A stretch of DNA of 64,000 nt from CAUJGQ01 sp042408665. Its GTDB lineage: Bacteria > Chloroflexota > Dehalococcoidia > CAUJGQ01. The DNA lies in NCBI GenBank assembly GCA_042408665.1, contig JBHOQW010000252.1, positions 19,054-83,053 of the forward strand, in the 5' to 3' direction. The position numbers and the translations under genes were made by a program. The notes beneath the pieces were generated by a model that was not told where the DNA came from, made no database searches, and saw nothing but the letters and a program-made list of their open reading frames with translations. Positions 1 through 7,434 of this stretch are shown in pieces. The stretch's first letter is position 1, and every line of letters begins with the position of its first letter.

Positions 1-376
1 TAGGGGTGTAGAAGGCGGGGATGCCGGCGCCGCCGGCGCGGATGCGCTCGGCCAGCGTGCCTTGCGGCACCAGCTCCAGCTCCACCTCCCCCCGCCGCCA
101 CTGCCGCTCGAACTCGCTTTGCCGGCCGCCGGATGCACGGATGGCGAAGGAGGCGATCATCTTCTTGAGCTGCCGGTTCACACACAGCGAATCGAGCTCA
201 TCGCCCAGGCCGATATTGTTGGCGATACCGGTGATGTCGCGTACCCCCTTGTGCACCAGCGCCCGAATCAGGTTCGTAGGCGAACCAGCCGAGGCAAAGC
301 CGCCGAACATGATCGTGGCGCCGTCGGGGATATCGGCAACCGCCTCGTCCGGCGTGGCCACGACTTTGTCGCGCAC
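1..376 (-). CDS. 3-oxoacid CoA-transferase subunit A (partial, runs off left edge)
   Basis: Only the first 125 or so residues are inside the window; the gene continues beyond base 1. The N-terminus has the CoA-transferase family I pattern of an alpha (A) subunit: a DGATIMFGGF stretch, then GSPTNLIRAL, NNIGLGD and a GTLAERIRAGGAG segment. Such subunits pair with a B subunit to move CoA between a 3-oxoacid and an acyl donor in the cytoplasm; the partner is not visible. I place the start at a GTG (374-376) preceded by AGGAGT eight bases upstream. It is divergent from the histidine kinase. The family call is firm; the exact acyl substrate cannot be told from this fragment. Confidence 0.8.
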   Translation of the reverse strand, partial: MRDKVVATPDEAVADIPDGATIMFGGFASAGSPTNLIRALVHKGVRDITGIANNIGLGDELDSLCVNRQLKKMIASFAIRASGGRQSEFERQWRRGEVELELVPQGTLAERIRAGGAGIPAFYTP

Positions 377-536
377 GCGGGCTGACTCCTATATTTGGGG
401 TGGGATGCCGTGCGATCATAGGAATGGTGCGTGGAACCGGTCAAGGGCAGGCCGCCCGTCGACTGCCCGGCTCGGATGCCCCGACCTGGATCATCGCTAT
501 ACCGGCCCGAGCGGCCTGCTGGAGACGACCACCGAC

Positions 537-1709
537 ATGCAGTCTCGTAACCTTTTCCCGGTGGATCTACCGGTCCCAACCCTTCTCGAAGCCGCCCCCG
601 ACGCGATGATCATCACGGACCACGACGGCCGCATCCTGCTGCTCAACCGGCAGGCCGAAGTACTGTTCGGTTATGACCGCCACGAGCTTATCGGACAGCC
701 GGTTGAGGTGCTGATCCCGGAGCGATATCGCGGCCCCCACCTCGCTCATCGCGCGATGTACGCGGCCGCTCCGCGCACCCGCCCGATGGGTGCTGACCTG
801 GAGCTGTACGGGTTGCGCAAGGACGGCTCGGAGTTTCCGGTAGAGGTGAGCCTTAGTCCGGTCGCGACCGACAACGGCACGGTGGTGATTGCGGCGGTGC
901 GCGATGCCAGCGAGCGCAAGCGCGCCGAGGCGGAGCGGGAAGAGCTGTTGCGTCGTGAGCGGCTGGCGCGTGCGAAGGTGGAGGCGGCCCTACAGCTGCG
1001 GGATCAGGTACTGTCCACCGTCAGCCACGACCTTGGGCAACCGCTGGCCGCCGTACGTATCGGCGTGCGCATGCTGCGCCGGTTGGCCCAGGCCGGACAG
1101 CTCACCCCCGAGGCTATGGCCCAGGTCGAGTTGATCGAGACGGCGGCCAGGCGTATGAGCGTGATGATCGATGAGCTGCGGGACATGGCCCGGATCCAAT
1201 CCGGCCGGTCGCTGGAGCTAGAGTACCAACCGACCGACCTGGTGGCATTGGCGCGCCGTGAGGTGGGGCTTTGGCAGCAAATGACGGCGCACCACCGCAT
1301 CACGGTCGATACCGACCTGACCGAGCTGGTGGGCGAGTGGGACGAGCGCCGTCTGGAGCGTGTGCTGTCCAACCTGCTCGACAACGCGATCAAGTACAGC
1401 CCGGAGGGCGGAGACATCGTCGTCACGGTGCGGCGGATCCCCCCGGACGGCTCAGCGTGCTCGTGGGCAGAGCTGACGGTGACCGATCAGGGCTTGGGCA
1501 TTCCCGCCGACGATCTGCCCCACATCTTCGACCGCTTTCATCGGGCACGCAACGTCGTCGGTCGGGTGGCGGGCACCGGCTTGGGGCTGGTGGCAGCTAA
1601 GCAGATCGTGGAGCAGCACGGCGGCCAGATCACCGTCACCAGCCGGGAAGCGCAGGGGACCACGGTTACCGTTCGCCTGCCGATCACCGTTGAGACGGTG
1701 GACAATTGA
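537..1709 (+). CDS. PAS-domain sensor histidine kinase
   Basis: This 390-residue protein has a PAS domain at about residues 12-125 (DAMIITDHDGRILLLN, FGYDRHELIGQPVEVLIP), a short coiled-coil linker, a HisKA dimerisation domain with the H-box STVSHDLGQPL (predicted phosphoacceptor His164) and an HATPase_c domain with N-box NLLDNAIKYSPEGG, G1 DQGLGIP and G2 GTGLGL. There is no obvious membrane segment, so it is probably cytosolic. It should autophosphorylate and pass phosphate to a response regulator. The ATG at 537 follows GGAG at 521-524; an in-frame extension to base 21 lies over the CoA-transferase gene and looks like chance. No response regulator is adjacent; the nearest one is at 25.3 kb. 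Confidence 0.85.
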   Translation: MQSRNLFPVDLPVPTLLEAAPDAMIITDHDGRILLLNRQAEVLFGYDRHELIGQPVEVLIPERYRGPHLAHRAMYAAAPRTRPMGADLELYGLRKDGSEFPVEVSLSPVATDNGTVVIAAVRDASERKRAEAEREELLRRERLARAKVEAALQLRDQVLSTVSHDLGQPLAAVRIGVRMLRRLAQAGQLTPEAMAQVELIETAARRMSVMIDELRDMARIQSGRSLELEYQPTDLVALARREVGLWQQMTAHHRITVDTDLTELVGEWDERRLERVLSNLLDNAIKYSPEGGDIVVTVRRIPPDGSACSWAELTVTDQGLGIPADDLPHIFDRFHRARNVVGRVAGTGLGLVAAKQIVEQHGGQITVTSREAQGTTVTVRLPITVETVDN

Positions 1710-1900
1710 CGGCACCACGGTCGCGCTCATGGGTTGCTATCGCGTGCGAGCGCCGTGCCGGGCAAGCCACGCGATCCGTCTGGCTCTACCGCTATCGGCG
1801 TTGTCCCGGTACTATCTCCCTCAACCGCTTCTGCCGCTGTGGAGGTTCTCGCTGCGCCGAACAGGGGCCTATCACCCATCAATACATCAGGAGATGCGAC

Positions 1901-2137
1901 ATGGCCACCAGCCCAGCGCTGCCGCCTGCCACACCGGATGAGGCGCGTCGCCGGTTTGTCCAAGCACTGCACACGCTGGCAGATCACACCCGCCGCATGG
2001 CAGCCGAGCCACCTGACAGCATCGCTGAGGCGGCCGATATGCTCCGGGAGGTGGCTGAGGATGTCCATGGCCTGGCGTTTGTCCTGGCCGACTGGGTGCG
2101 CCTGGTGGCACCGAGCGAGGGGACGAACGGGCGCTAA
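1901..2137 (+). CDS. small hypothetical protein (78 aa)
   Basis: A short soluble, Ala-rich, probably all-helical protein starts at ATG 1901, seven bases after a strong CAGGAG site (1888-1893). It has no cysteines and no membrane segment, and alternating Glu/Asp and Leu/Val residues suggest an amphipathic helical hairpin. I do not recognise the family. It lies 191 bases after the histidine kinase and could be a partner of it or an independent gene. The reading frame extends upstream of the chosen start, but the ribosome-binding site favours this one. Confidence 0.55.
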   Translation: MATSPALPPATPDEARRRFVQALHTLADHTRRMAAEPPDSIAEAADMLREVAEDVHGLAFVLADWVRLVAPSEGTNGR

Positions 2138-2253
2138 GCAGGGTGCCGCTTCGGACCGCTGCCGACCACGGTACCGACAGGCGTGGCCGGACAGGGCGGG
2201 CCGCCATATGCGATTGGGCTGGACCCCGTCGGCCCCGGCCCCCCGGCTTCGCA

Positions 2254-2365
2254 CCCCGGCATTGCCGGGGCGCACGGGGGCTCCCCCGTGCAAAGCCGGG
2301 GGAAGGGGAACCCCGTGCGTCCCTCAGGCTGCAGCCGGTCCCCCGGCCCGGCCGGGACCGGGCCG
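2254..2365. repeat. cluster of three GC-rich hairpins
   Basis: The gene-free stretch 2138-2462 holds three perfect inverted repeats: CCCCGGC/GCCGGGG (2254-2260 and 2264-2270), CACGGGGG/CCCCCGTG (2273-2280 and 2283-2290) and CGGCCCGG/CCGGGCCG (2344-2351 and 2358-2365). None is followed by a T-run on either strand. They lie just beyond the 3' end of the leftward tRNA gene and after the 78-residue protein, so they may act as processing or termination structures. No other gene is seen in this stretch. Confidence 0.5.
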
Positions 2366-2462
2366 CCCCGGGGTGCTGTGGGAGTTCCGGCCGAAGCCGT
2401 GGGTTCCTTCGGCTAAAGCTGGAGGGGCGGATCTCTGTGCGGCTGAGCGGCGGTTCAGGTGG

Positions 2463-2534
2463 AGCGGGAGATGGGATTCGAACCCACGACCTGCTGCTTG
2501 GGAAGCAGCCACTCTGCCACTGAGTTACTCCCGC
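2463..2534 (-). tRNA. tRNA-Gly (anticodon CCC)
   Basis: On the minus strand the acceptor arms GCGGGAG (2528-2534) and CTCCCGC (2464-2470) pair perfectly. The T-arm carries GGTTCGAATCC, and the anticodon arm GCTGC-TTCCCAA-GCAGC gives anticodon CCC, reading GGG glycine codons. The discriminator base is T. CCA is not encoded. The D-arm has the usual ACTC...GAGT pattern. Confidence 0.95.
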
Positions 2535-2547
2535 CGGTACCACACAT

Positions 2548-2575
2548 ATTATAGCATCTCTCCATCCCGCGGCAA
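2548..2575 (-). promoter_or_regulatory. sigma70-type promoter for tRNA-Gly
   Basis: On the minus strand a perfect TATAAT (2548-2553) lies 16 bases downstream of TTGCCG (2570-2575), which matches four of six -35 consensus positions. The -10 is 13 bases ahead of the tRNA 5' end, the expected distance for a stable-RNA gene with a very short leader. Confidence 0.7.
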
Positions 2576-2718
2576 CGCCCCACCGGTCCCGCCGCGCGCC
2601 GCGTGTGCCGGATAACCGGCGCGGCCGCTCAGGGCCGGCCATGGGCAGACCGGGATCCTGGCGGCGTGATCGTCGGTCAGTCGCCGGCGACCGAGGGACA
2701 TGGCAAACCCCTGCTGAG

Positions 2719-3135
2719 TCACGCAGGCGGCATCCCATCGGCACCGGCTAACCGGCCGCGTCGCTCCGGTGGCCAGTACCGGTACCAGACACGGCCCAGC
2801 ACCGCGCGCCTCGGTACTGGACCGAAGTGGCGGCTGTCGGTGCTGCGCGTGCGGTTGTCCCCCAGCAACACCAGGTCGCCGTTGCCGTCCACAGCCGCCA
2901 CCCGCTTCACGGTGAGGCCGCCCGGCACGGCGCTGACACGGGCCAGCACCACGTCGCCGGGGCGAGGCCGCCGCCGCAGGTAGGCGAGTTGGCTGACCAG
3001 GACACGGTCGCCGTCCCGAAGGCAGGGCTCCATGCTTGGTCCGGTGATCCGCACCCGTTGGACCAGGCGGCTCAGGATCAGGATCACAGCGGCGCCGGTG
3101 ACCGTGCCGAGCAGCGGCCACGGTGCGCGTGGCAC
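2719..3135 (-). CDS. sodX: nickel-type superoxide dismutase maturation protease (S26 signal-peptidase family)
   Basis: A 138-residue S26-family serine protease with one N-terminal membrane anchor (about residues 8-24), the catalytic Ser box ITGPSMEP, the general-base Lys box GLTVKRV and a C-terminal GDNRTRSTDSRHFGPV box. It is shorter than housekeeping LepB. Its divergent neighbour is a nickel superoxide dismutase with an N-terminal extension; in that system a dedicated peptidase removes the propeptide to expose the nickel-binding His. Context and size therefore favour SodX over a general signal peptidase. The GTG start lies unusually close to its AGGGA site, so a slightly later start is possible. 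Confidence 0.8.
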   Translation of the reverse strand: MPRAPWPLLGTVTGAAVILILSRLVQRVRITGPSMEPCLRDGDRVLVSQLAYLRRRPRPGDVVLARVSAVPGGLTVKRVAAVDGNGDLVLLGDNRTRSTDSRHFGPVPRRAVLGRVWYRYWPPERRGRLAGADGMPPA

Positions 3136-3159
3136 TCCCTCTACTCCTTCTGCAAGGGT

Positions 3160-3186
3160 TTGCTGTTGGAACTCGCGATCTATACT
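3160..3186 (+). promoter_or_regulatory. candidate promoter for nickel superoxide dismutase
   Basis: TATACT (3181-3186) matches five of six -10 positions. TTGCTG (3160-3165) is a possible -35 with a short 15-base spacer. A leader of about 55 bases ends in the AGGAGG site before the sodN start. No palindromic Nur-like operator is obvious in this short interval. Confidence 0.4.
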
Positions 3187-3245
3187 CTACGGGGACTGCC
3201 TAGGCGGAGCCCAACATCACCAAGAGCGCAGGAGGCAAGACGTCC

Positions 3246-3767
3246 ATGAAGCTCGTCGATCGCGCGATTAGCCTGCTGGACCGCGTGAGCCCGCCGCGCA
3301 GCGCGCGCGCCCACTGCGACATCCCGTGCGGCATCTACGACCCCCACGCCGCGCAGGTCGCCGCCCTCACCGTGATCCGCATGGTCCAGCTCATCGAGGC
3401 GCTGCCCAGGCCAGCAGACGGTGCGAGCAAGGCGGAATGGGACCTCTACAACGCCCAGATCGCCCGCTACACCATGGTCAAGGAGGAGCACGCCAAGCTC
3501 TGCGAGCACGAGCTCGTGATCCTGTGGACCGATTACTTCAAGCCGGAGCACCTTGAGAAGTACCCAAACCTGCATGACCTTTTCTGGAAGGCCACCAAAC
3601 TGACCTCCACCGTTAAGCAAACCATCAATATGGAGGCCTCCCAGCAGTTGCTCGCCGCCTGCCAGGAGATCGCCGAGATCTTCTGGGACTCTAAGGGGGT
3701 CAAGACCCGCCGCCAGCCCACGAACCAGACCGCCGGTGGCGAGTTCGTCTACCCCGTTGCCGGCTGA
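3246..3767 (+). CDS. sodN: nickel superoxide dismutase precursor
   Basis: This cytoplasmic enzyme disproportionates superoxide to oxygen and hydrogen peroxide. The 173-residue precursor has a 22-residue propeptide followed by HCDIPCGIYDP, the nickel-hook signature. After cleavage His23 becomes His1 and, with its amino group and Cys24 and Cys28 (Cys2 and Cys6 of the mature enzyme), binds nickel. The rest is a helical bundle with SKAEWDLYNAQIARY and VKEEHAKLCEHELVILWTDYF segments typical of the family. The start is fixed by an AGGAGG site about eleven bases upstream. It is divergent from the predicted maturation protease sodX, which supports a functional pair. Confidence 0.95.
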   Translation: MKLVDRAISLLDRVSPPRSARAHCDIPCGIYDPHAAQVAALTVIRMVQLIEALPRPADGASKAEWDLYNAQIARYTMVKEEHAKLCEHELVILWTDYFKPEHLEKYPNLHDLFWKATKLTSTVKQTINMEASQQLLAACQEIAEIFWDSKGVKTRRQPTNQTAGGEFVYPVAG

Positions 3768-3792
3768 TCCCGCCAGCCGGCGTCCACGCCGA

Positions 3793-3824
3793 CGCGGGCG
3801 GTCGCCTCCGGCAGGCCGCCCGCG
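3793..3824. terminator. hairpin between convergent sodN and GYD-domain gene
   Basis: CGCGGGCGG (3793-3801) pairs with CCGCCCGCG (3816-3824), with an inner GCCT/AGGC helix in the loop. It lies in the 101-base gap between two converging genes, where a bidirectional terminator would be expected. No T-run follows on either strand, so activity is uncertain. Confidence 0.4.
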
Positions 3825-3868
3825 CGGTCCCCTCTCGGTGCGGAGCCCAATGACCGCCCGATGGACCG

Positions 3869-4294
3869 CTACAGCTCGGAATCGCGCGCGATACGCCGAT
3901 ATGGGCGACGCACGGTCACCCGGCTCAGCCCGCCCTCCTGCGATGGCGCGGCAGGCGGCAGCTCGCGGCCGGCGCGTGGGATGCGCAGCGTGGCCGGCAC
4001 CTCTTCCTCACTGACCAGGCGCGCGAACTGCTCCATCGGCAGCGCCGGGTGGATCTCGTAATTGACGTTGCCCCGCGCCGCCTCGCGGATCAGCACCCGT
4101 GCCACGGTCTCGATATCGGGCGCTTCCAACAAGACGAGATAGTCGTACGGGCCGAGCAACGCGTAGCTGGCCAGGACGCGAGCGCCGGCGTCCTCCGCGC
4201 GCGCAACGGCTTTCTTGTGTCGTTCGGCCAGCCCGTCCAGCGTGCGCCGCTTGCCCGACTCGGTGGCCCGTCCCAGTGCAACGAAGATCGGCAT
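3869..4294 (-). CDS. GYD-domain protein
   Basis: The first 90 or so residues match the GYD fold, a ferredoxin-like alpha/beta domain: an N-terminal beta strand, a long KAVARAEDAGARVLASY helix and strand, then GPYDYLVLLEAPD and GNVNYEIHPALPMEQF. The tail (residues 95-141) is basic and Pro-rich. GYD proteins are small cytosolic proteins of unknown biochemistry. The ATG at 4294 has a strong GGGAGGA site; an open frame continues far upstream but overlaps the membrane-protein gene in another frame. It starts 14 bases after that gene ends, so the two probably share a transcript. Confidence 0.75.
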   Translation of the reverse strand: MPIFVALGRATESGKRRTLDGLAERHKKAVARAEDAGARVLASYALLGPYDYLVLLEAPDIETVARVLIREAARGNVNYEIHPALPMEQFARLVSEEEVPATLRIPRAGRELPPAAPSQEGGLSRVTVRRPYRRIARDSEL

Positions 4295-4308
4295 CGTGTA
4301 TCCTCCCG

Positions 4309-5202
4309 CTACGGCGCTCGCAGCCCGGCCGGCCGAGATGGGGCCGTGCCTCCCGCCGCGTCCTGCCCGCGTCCGTGCCGCCGCAGAAGCGCGCCCGCCG
4401 CGGCCAGCACGGTTCCCGCCAACGCCGCGATCAACCCGGTACCGAGCACCGTCATCGCCACATCGTGCACGACGCGGTCGATCACCGCTTCCGTCACATC
4501 GTTGGTCCCGGACAGGAGCAGCGCCACGCCGGCCCACACACCGGCCGTCAGCAGGACGGCAAAGATCGCCCCTGCCGCCACGGCGCTGCCCACCGCTACC
4601 GCCATGCGCCAAGGCCCCGCCACCACCGCCAGCGCTACCGCCAGGACGGTCGCCACGGCCAGCGCCGCCGTCCGCCACCATACCAGCCGTCTATGGCTCG
4701 GGGCGGAGAGCAGGTTCAGGGTGTGGTCCAGGAGCCAGACGCGGGTGAGCGGTGTAGCCGAAGAGCCGGCGCCCGCAGTGCCGCGGAACGCCACGCTGCC
4801 GGACCGATACACGGCCCGCGTCATGGCGGCCACGACCGCGCCGCGCAGGTGGTCACCGCCGGCCTGCGCCGCCTCGGCCGGCACCTCGACGGTGAGCGGC
4901 AGCCCCGGCACCGGCACCGGCCCGGCATCCGCCGCCGCGGCACGGACGGCCTCACCGTGCACCCGCAAGGCCTGGTCGAGGTCGGTGAGGGCGGGCAGCG
5001 TGGCCGCCAGGGTACGCACTGCCGCGCCGCGCCCCGTGATGATGGCCAGCCCGTGCAGCGTCACCAGGCCGGCTGTGACCAGCACCAGCAGCACCCCGAG
5101 CAGCGGTGCACGGGCGCTTCCCGCCGGGACAGGCCGGCGGGACATCCACACCACCACCGGATCGCGACCGGGGCCGACGCCCTGCGCGGGAGGCTGGCGC
5201 AC
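4309..5202 (-). CDS. membrane protein of unknown function
   Basis: A 297-residue protein with an N-terminal membrane segment (about residues 32-58), an extracytoplasmic domain of about 110 residues, then four more hydrophobic segments between residues 170 and 280, and a short basic Pro-rich tail. The large loop after the first segment contains an Arg/Asp/Leu-rich helix, compatible with a sensing or ligand-binding role, but I recognise no family. A GTG start at 5202 follows AAGGAG by ten bases. It lies between RDD-family and GYD-domain genes in the same direction. Confidence 0.6.
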   Translation of the reverse strand: MRQPPAQGVGPGRDPVVVWMSRRPVPAGSARAPLLGVLLVLVTAGLVTLHGLAIITGRGAAVRTLAATLPALTDLDQALRVHGEAVRAAAADAGPVPVPGLPLTVEVPAEAAQAGGDHLRGAVVAAMTRAVYRSGSVAFRGTAGAGSSATPLTRVWLLDHTLNLLSAPSHRRLVWWRTAALAVATVLAVALAVVAGPWRMAVAVGSAVAAGAIFAVLLTAGVWAGVALLLSGTNDVTEAVIDRVVHDVAMTVLGTGLIAALAGTVLAAAGALLRRHGRGQDAAGGTAPSRPAGLRAP

Positions 5203-5243
5203 AGCGGCCCGCTCCTTTCCCTACCCCGATATCGGCCCGCGTG

Positions 5244-5813
5244 CTATTCCGCGATCACCCACGTGCCAGCCAGACGGTCATGCAGGGCACGGCGCTCCCG
5301 GTCCTTGAGCAGCAGGGCGACGCTCACCACGGGCAGCACCAGTGCCGCCGCCGGCGTCAGCAGCAGGGGCAGCGGCAGTTCCCGTGACCGGAGCCACCAC
5401 GCGGCCGCCCCACCCAGCGGTGCGAGCACCAGCGCCAGGTTCTCCGCCGTGTAGACCACCAGCCGTACCAGGGCTCGGCCCAGCCCGGGCGCGGCGCCGC
5501 CACGACTGACGACCCGCAGGTTCATCGCCAGCTTGCCGATGCTTTGCCCGTGCCACGACCAGCCGACCAGCGTCACCAGCGTCCAGACCGGCACGACCAT
5601 GCCCGCGACCAGCAGCGCCGCGTAGAGCGCCCGGTCCGGAGGATCGGTGCGGCCCATGTCGCTCGCTACCAGCAGCAGCAGGCCGGCGGCCGAGATGAAC
5701 ACGCACGCGAGAATGAACGTCACCAGCCAGTCCAACAGGTAGGCTGCCAGGCGACTCCCCAGCGGGGCCGGCGCAGCGGCCGGGGCGGTGGAAGGGCGGT
5801 CGACGACGGTCAC
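5244..5813 (-). CDS. RDD-family membrane protein
   Basis: A 189-residue integral membrane protein with the RDD signature: an Arg and Asp in the first helix region (GSRLAAYLLDWLVTF), then two more hydrophobic hairpins, SWHGQSIGKLAMNLRVV between helices two and three, and the closing RRALHDRLAGTWVI. RDD proteins have three to four helices and uncertain, possibly transport, roles. The GTG start at 5813 follows GAGGA at good spacing. A perfect TATAAT (5862-5867, minus strand) lies about 48 bases upstream. Confidence 0.85.
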   Translation of the reverse strand: MTVVDRPSTAPAAAPAPLGSRLAAYLLDWLVTFILACVFISAAGLLLLVASDMGRTDPPDRALYAALLVAGMVVPVWTLVTLVGWSWHGQSIGKLAMNLRVVSRGGAAPGLGRALVRLVVYTAENLALVLAPLGGAAAWWLRSRELPLPLLLTPAAALVLPVVSVALLLKDRERRALHDRLAGTWVIAE

Positions 5814-5861
5814 CGAGGTCCTCGAAGGCAGGACAGCTGCCGTGCGGGGGTCCGTGGGCCG

Positions 5862-5867
5862 ATTATA
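5862..5867 (-). promoter_or_regulatory. -10 element upstream of RDD gene
   Basis: A perfect TATAAT on the minus strand lies 48 bases ahead of the RDD-protein start. No good -35 is found 16-18 bases upstream, where the right position is occupied by the arm of a long hairpin (5876-5907). Confidence 0.4.
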
Positions 5868-5875
5868 GCATGGTT

Positions 5876-5907
5876 CCCCGCCCCGTCCGGCACCGGACGG
5901 GGCGGGG
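5876..5907. terminator. perfect 15-bp hairpin after citrate synthase
   Basis: CCCCGCCCCGTCCGG (5876-5890) and its exact reverse complement (5893-5907) are separated only by CA. It lies 45 bases beyond the citrate synthase stop on the minus strand and would form an exceptionally stable RNA stem. No T-run follows; instead a -10-like TATAAT begins nine bases farther on. It may terminate gltA transcription without a U-tract or insulate the downstream promoter. Confidence 0.55.
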
Positions 5908-5951
5908 TGGGCCGCCTTCGCCGTTGCTCCCGCAACCGGGCCCGGGGCCGT

Positions 5952-7286
5952 TCAGGAGGCCGCGGCGGCCTCACGCGGCCGCTCAGTCCCCGTGGCGCCG
6001 TCGCGCTGGTCGATGGGCACGTACTCGCGGTTGAGCTGGCCGGTGTAGATCTGGCGCGGCCGCACGATCTTCTGTTCTGGGTCCATCGTGGCCTCCAGCC
6101 ATTGGGCCAGCCAGCCCGCCGTCCGCGGGATGGCGAACAGCACCGTGAAGATCTCGGCCGGCAGCCCCATCGCCTCGTAGATCAGGCCGGAGTAGAAGTC
6201 CACGTTCGGGTAGAGCCGGCGGCTGATGAAGTAGTCGTCCTCCAGCGCGATCCGCTCGATCTCCAGCGCGATCTCGATCAGCGGGTTAACCCCGGTAACC
6301 TCGAACACCGCGTTGGCGGCGTTCTTGATGGCGCGGGCGCGGGGGTCGTAGTTCTTGTAGATGCGGTGGCCGAAGCCCATCAGGCGTCGCTCCCCGGCCT
6401 TGACCGCCTTGATGAATTCTGGCACCCGCTGGAGCGACCCGATCTCGCGCAGCATCCGGAGCACCGCCTCATTGGCGCCGCCATGCAGCGGGCCGTAGAG
6501 GGCGGCAATACCGGCGGCGATGGCGGAGTACGGATCCACCTCCGTGGAGCCGACGGCGCGCACCGCGTTGGCGCTGGCGTTCTGCTCGTGGTCGGCGTGC
6601 AGGATGAAGAAGACGTCGAGGGCGCGCTCCAGCACCGGGTTGGGCTGGTACTTCGCCTCGCTCATCTTGAACATCATGCTGAGGAAGTTGCCGGTGTACG
6701 ACAGGTCATTGTCGGGATAAACATACGGCAGGCCGCGCGAGTGCCGGTAGGCGAAGGCGGCGATGGTGGGCATCTTGGCGATCAACCGGTGCACCTGGAT
6801 CTCGCGCGAGCGCGGATCGTGGATCTGCTTGGCGTCCGGGTAGAACGTGGACAGCGCGCCCACCGTGCCCAGCAACATGCCCATGGGGTGAGCATCGTGC
6901 CGGAAGCCGCGCATGAACTCCTTGATGTTCTCGTGTACAAAGGTGTGGTGGGTGATGTGGTAACACCACTCCTCGTACTGCTTCTTTGTGGGAAGCTCGC
7001 CGTGAATGAGGAGGTACGCTACCTCAAGGAAGTTGCTCTTCTCGGCGAGCTGCTCGATGGGGTAGCCGCGGTACTGGAGGATGCCCTTCTCGCCGTCGAT
7101 GAAGGTAATACTGCTCCGACACGTGGCCGTGTTCATCAACCCCGGGTCGTAACTCATCAACCCGAAATCGTCCGGCGTGGCCTTGATCTGGCGCAGATCG
7201 GTGGCGCGAATGGTCCCGTCCGTGATCGGGAGCTCGTAGGACTTGCCGGTGCGGTTATCGATGACAGTGAGCGTGTCCTTGGTCAT
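5952..7286 (-). CDS. gltA: citrate synthase
   Basis: Condenses oxaloacetate and acetyl-CoA to citrate, the entry step of the TCA cycle. The 444-residue length and the N-terminal beta domain (TLTVIDNRTGKSYELPI) mark the longer gltA type. The catalytic regions are visible: GPLHGGANEAVLRML (active-site His), MGFGHRIYKNYDPRA (second His and Arg) and the C-terminal FYSGLIYEAMGLP and RTAGWLAQWLE segments. I prefer the ATG at 7286, eight bases after GAGAGG; a GTG two codons upstream is the alternative. It stands as a single leftward gene closed by a strong hairpin. Confidence 0.95.
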   Translation of the reverse strand: MTKDTLTVIDNRTGKSYELPITDGTIRATDLRQIKATPDDFGLMSYDPGLMNTATCRSSITFIDGEKGILQYRGYPIEQLAEKSNFLEVAYLLIHGELPTKKQYEEWCYHITHHTFVHENIKEFMRGFRHDAHPMGMLLGTVGALSTFYPDAKQIHDPRSREIQVHRLIAKMPTIAAFAYRHSRGLPYVYPDNDLSYTGNFLSMMFKMSEAKYQPNPVLERALDVFFILHADHEQNASANAVRAVGSTEVDPYSAIAAGIAALYGPLHGGANEAVLRMLREIGSLQRVPEFIKAVKAGERRLMGFGHRIYKNYDPRARAIKNAANAVFEVTGVNPLIEIALEIERIALEDDYFISRRLYPNVDFYSGLIYEAMGLPAEIFTVLFAIPRTAGWLAQWLEATMDPEQKIVRPRQIYTGQLNREYVPIDQRDGATGTERPREAAAAS

Positions 7287-7434
7287 CTCCACAACCTCTC
7301 ACCCGCCGCCGCCCAGCCGGCGCGGCCCGGCGGCGCGAGCCCTAACCCCGCGGGCACGTCAATGGTAGCAGAGATGTGCACCTGGCGCGCCTCCGCTCCG
7401 GCGCCGCCGACACCAGCCGGGGGCCCATCCGCCG

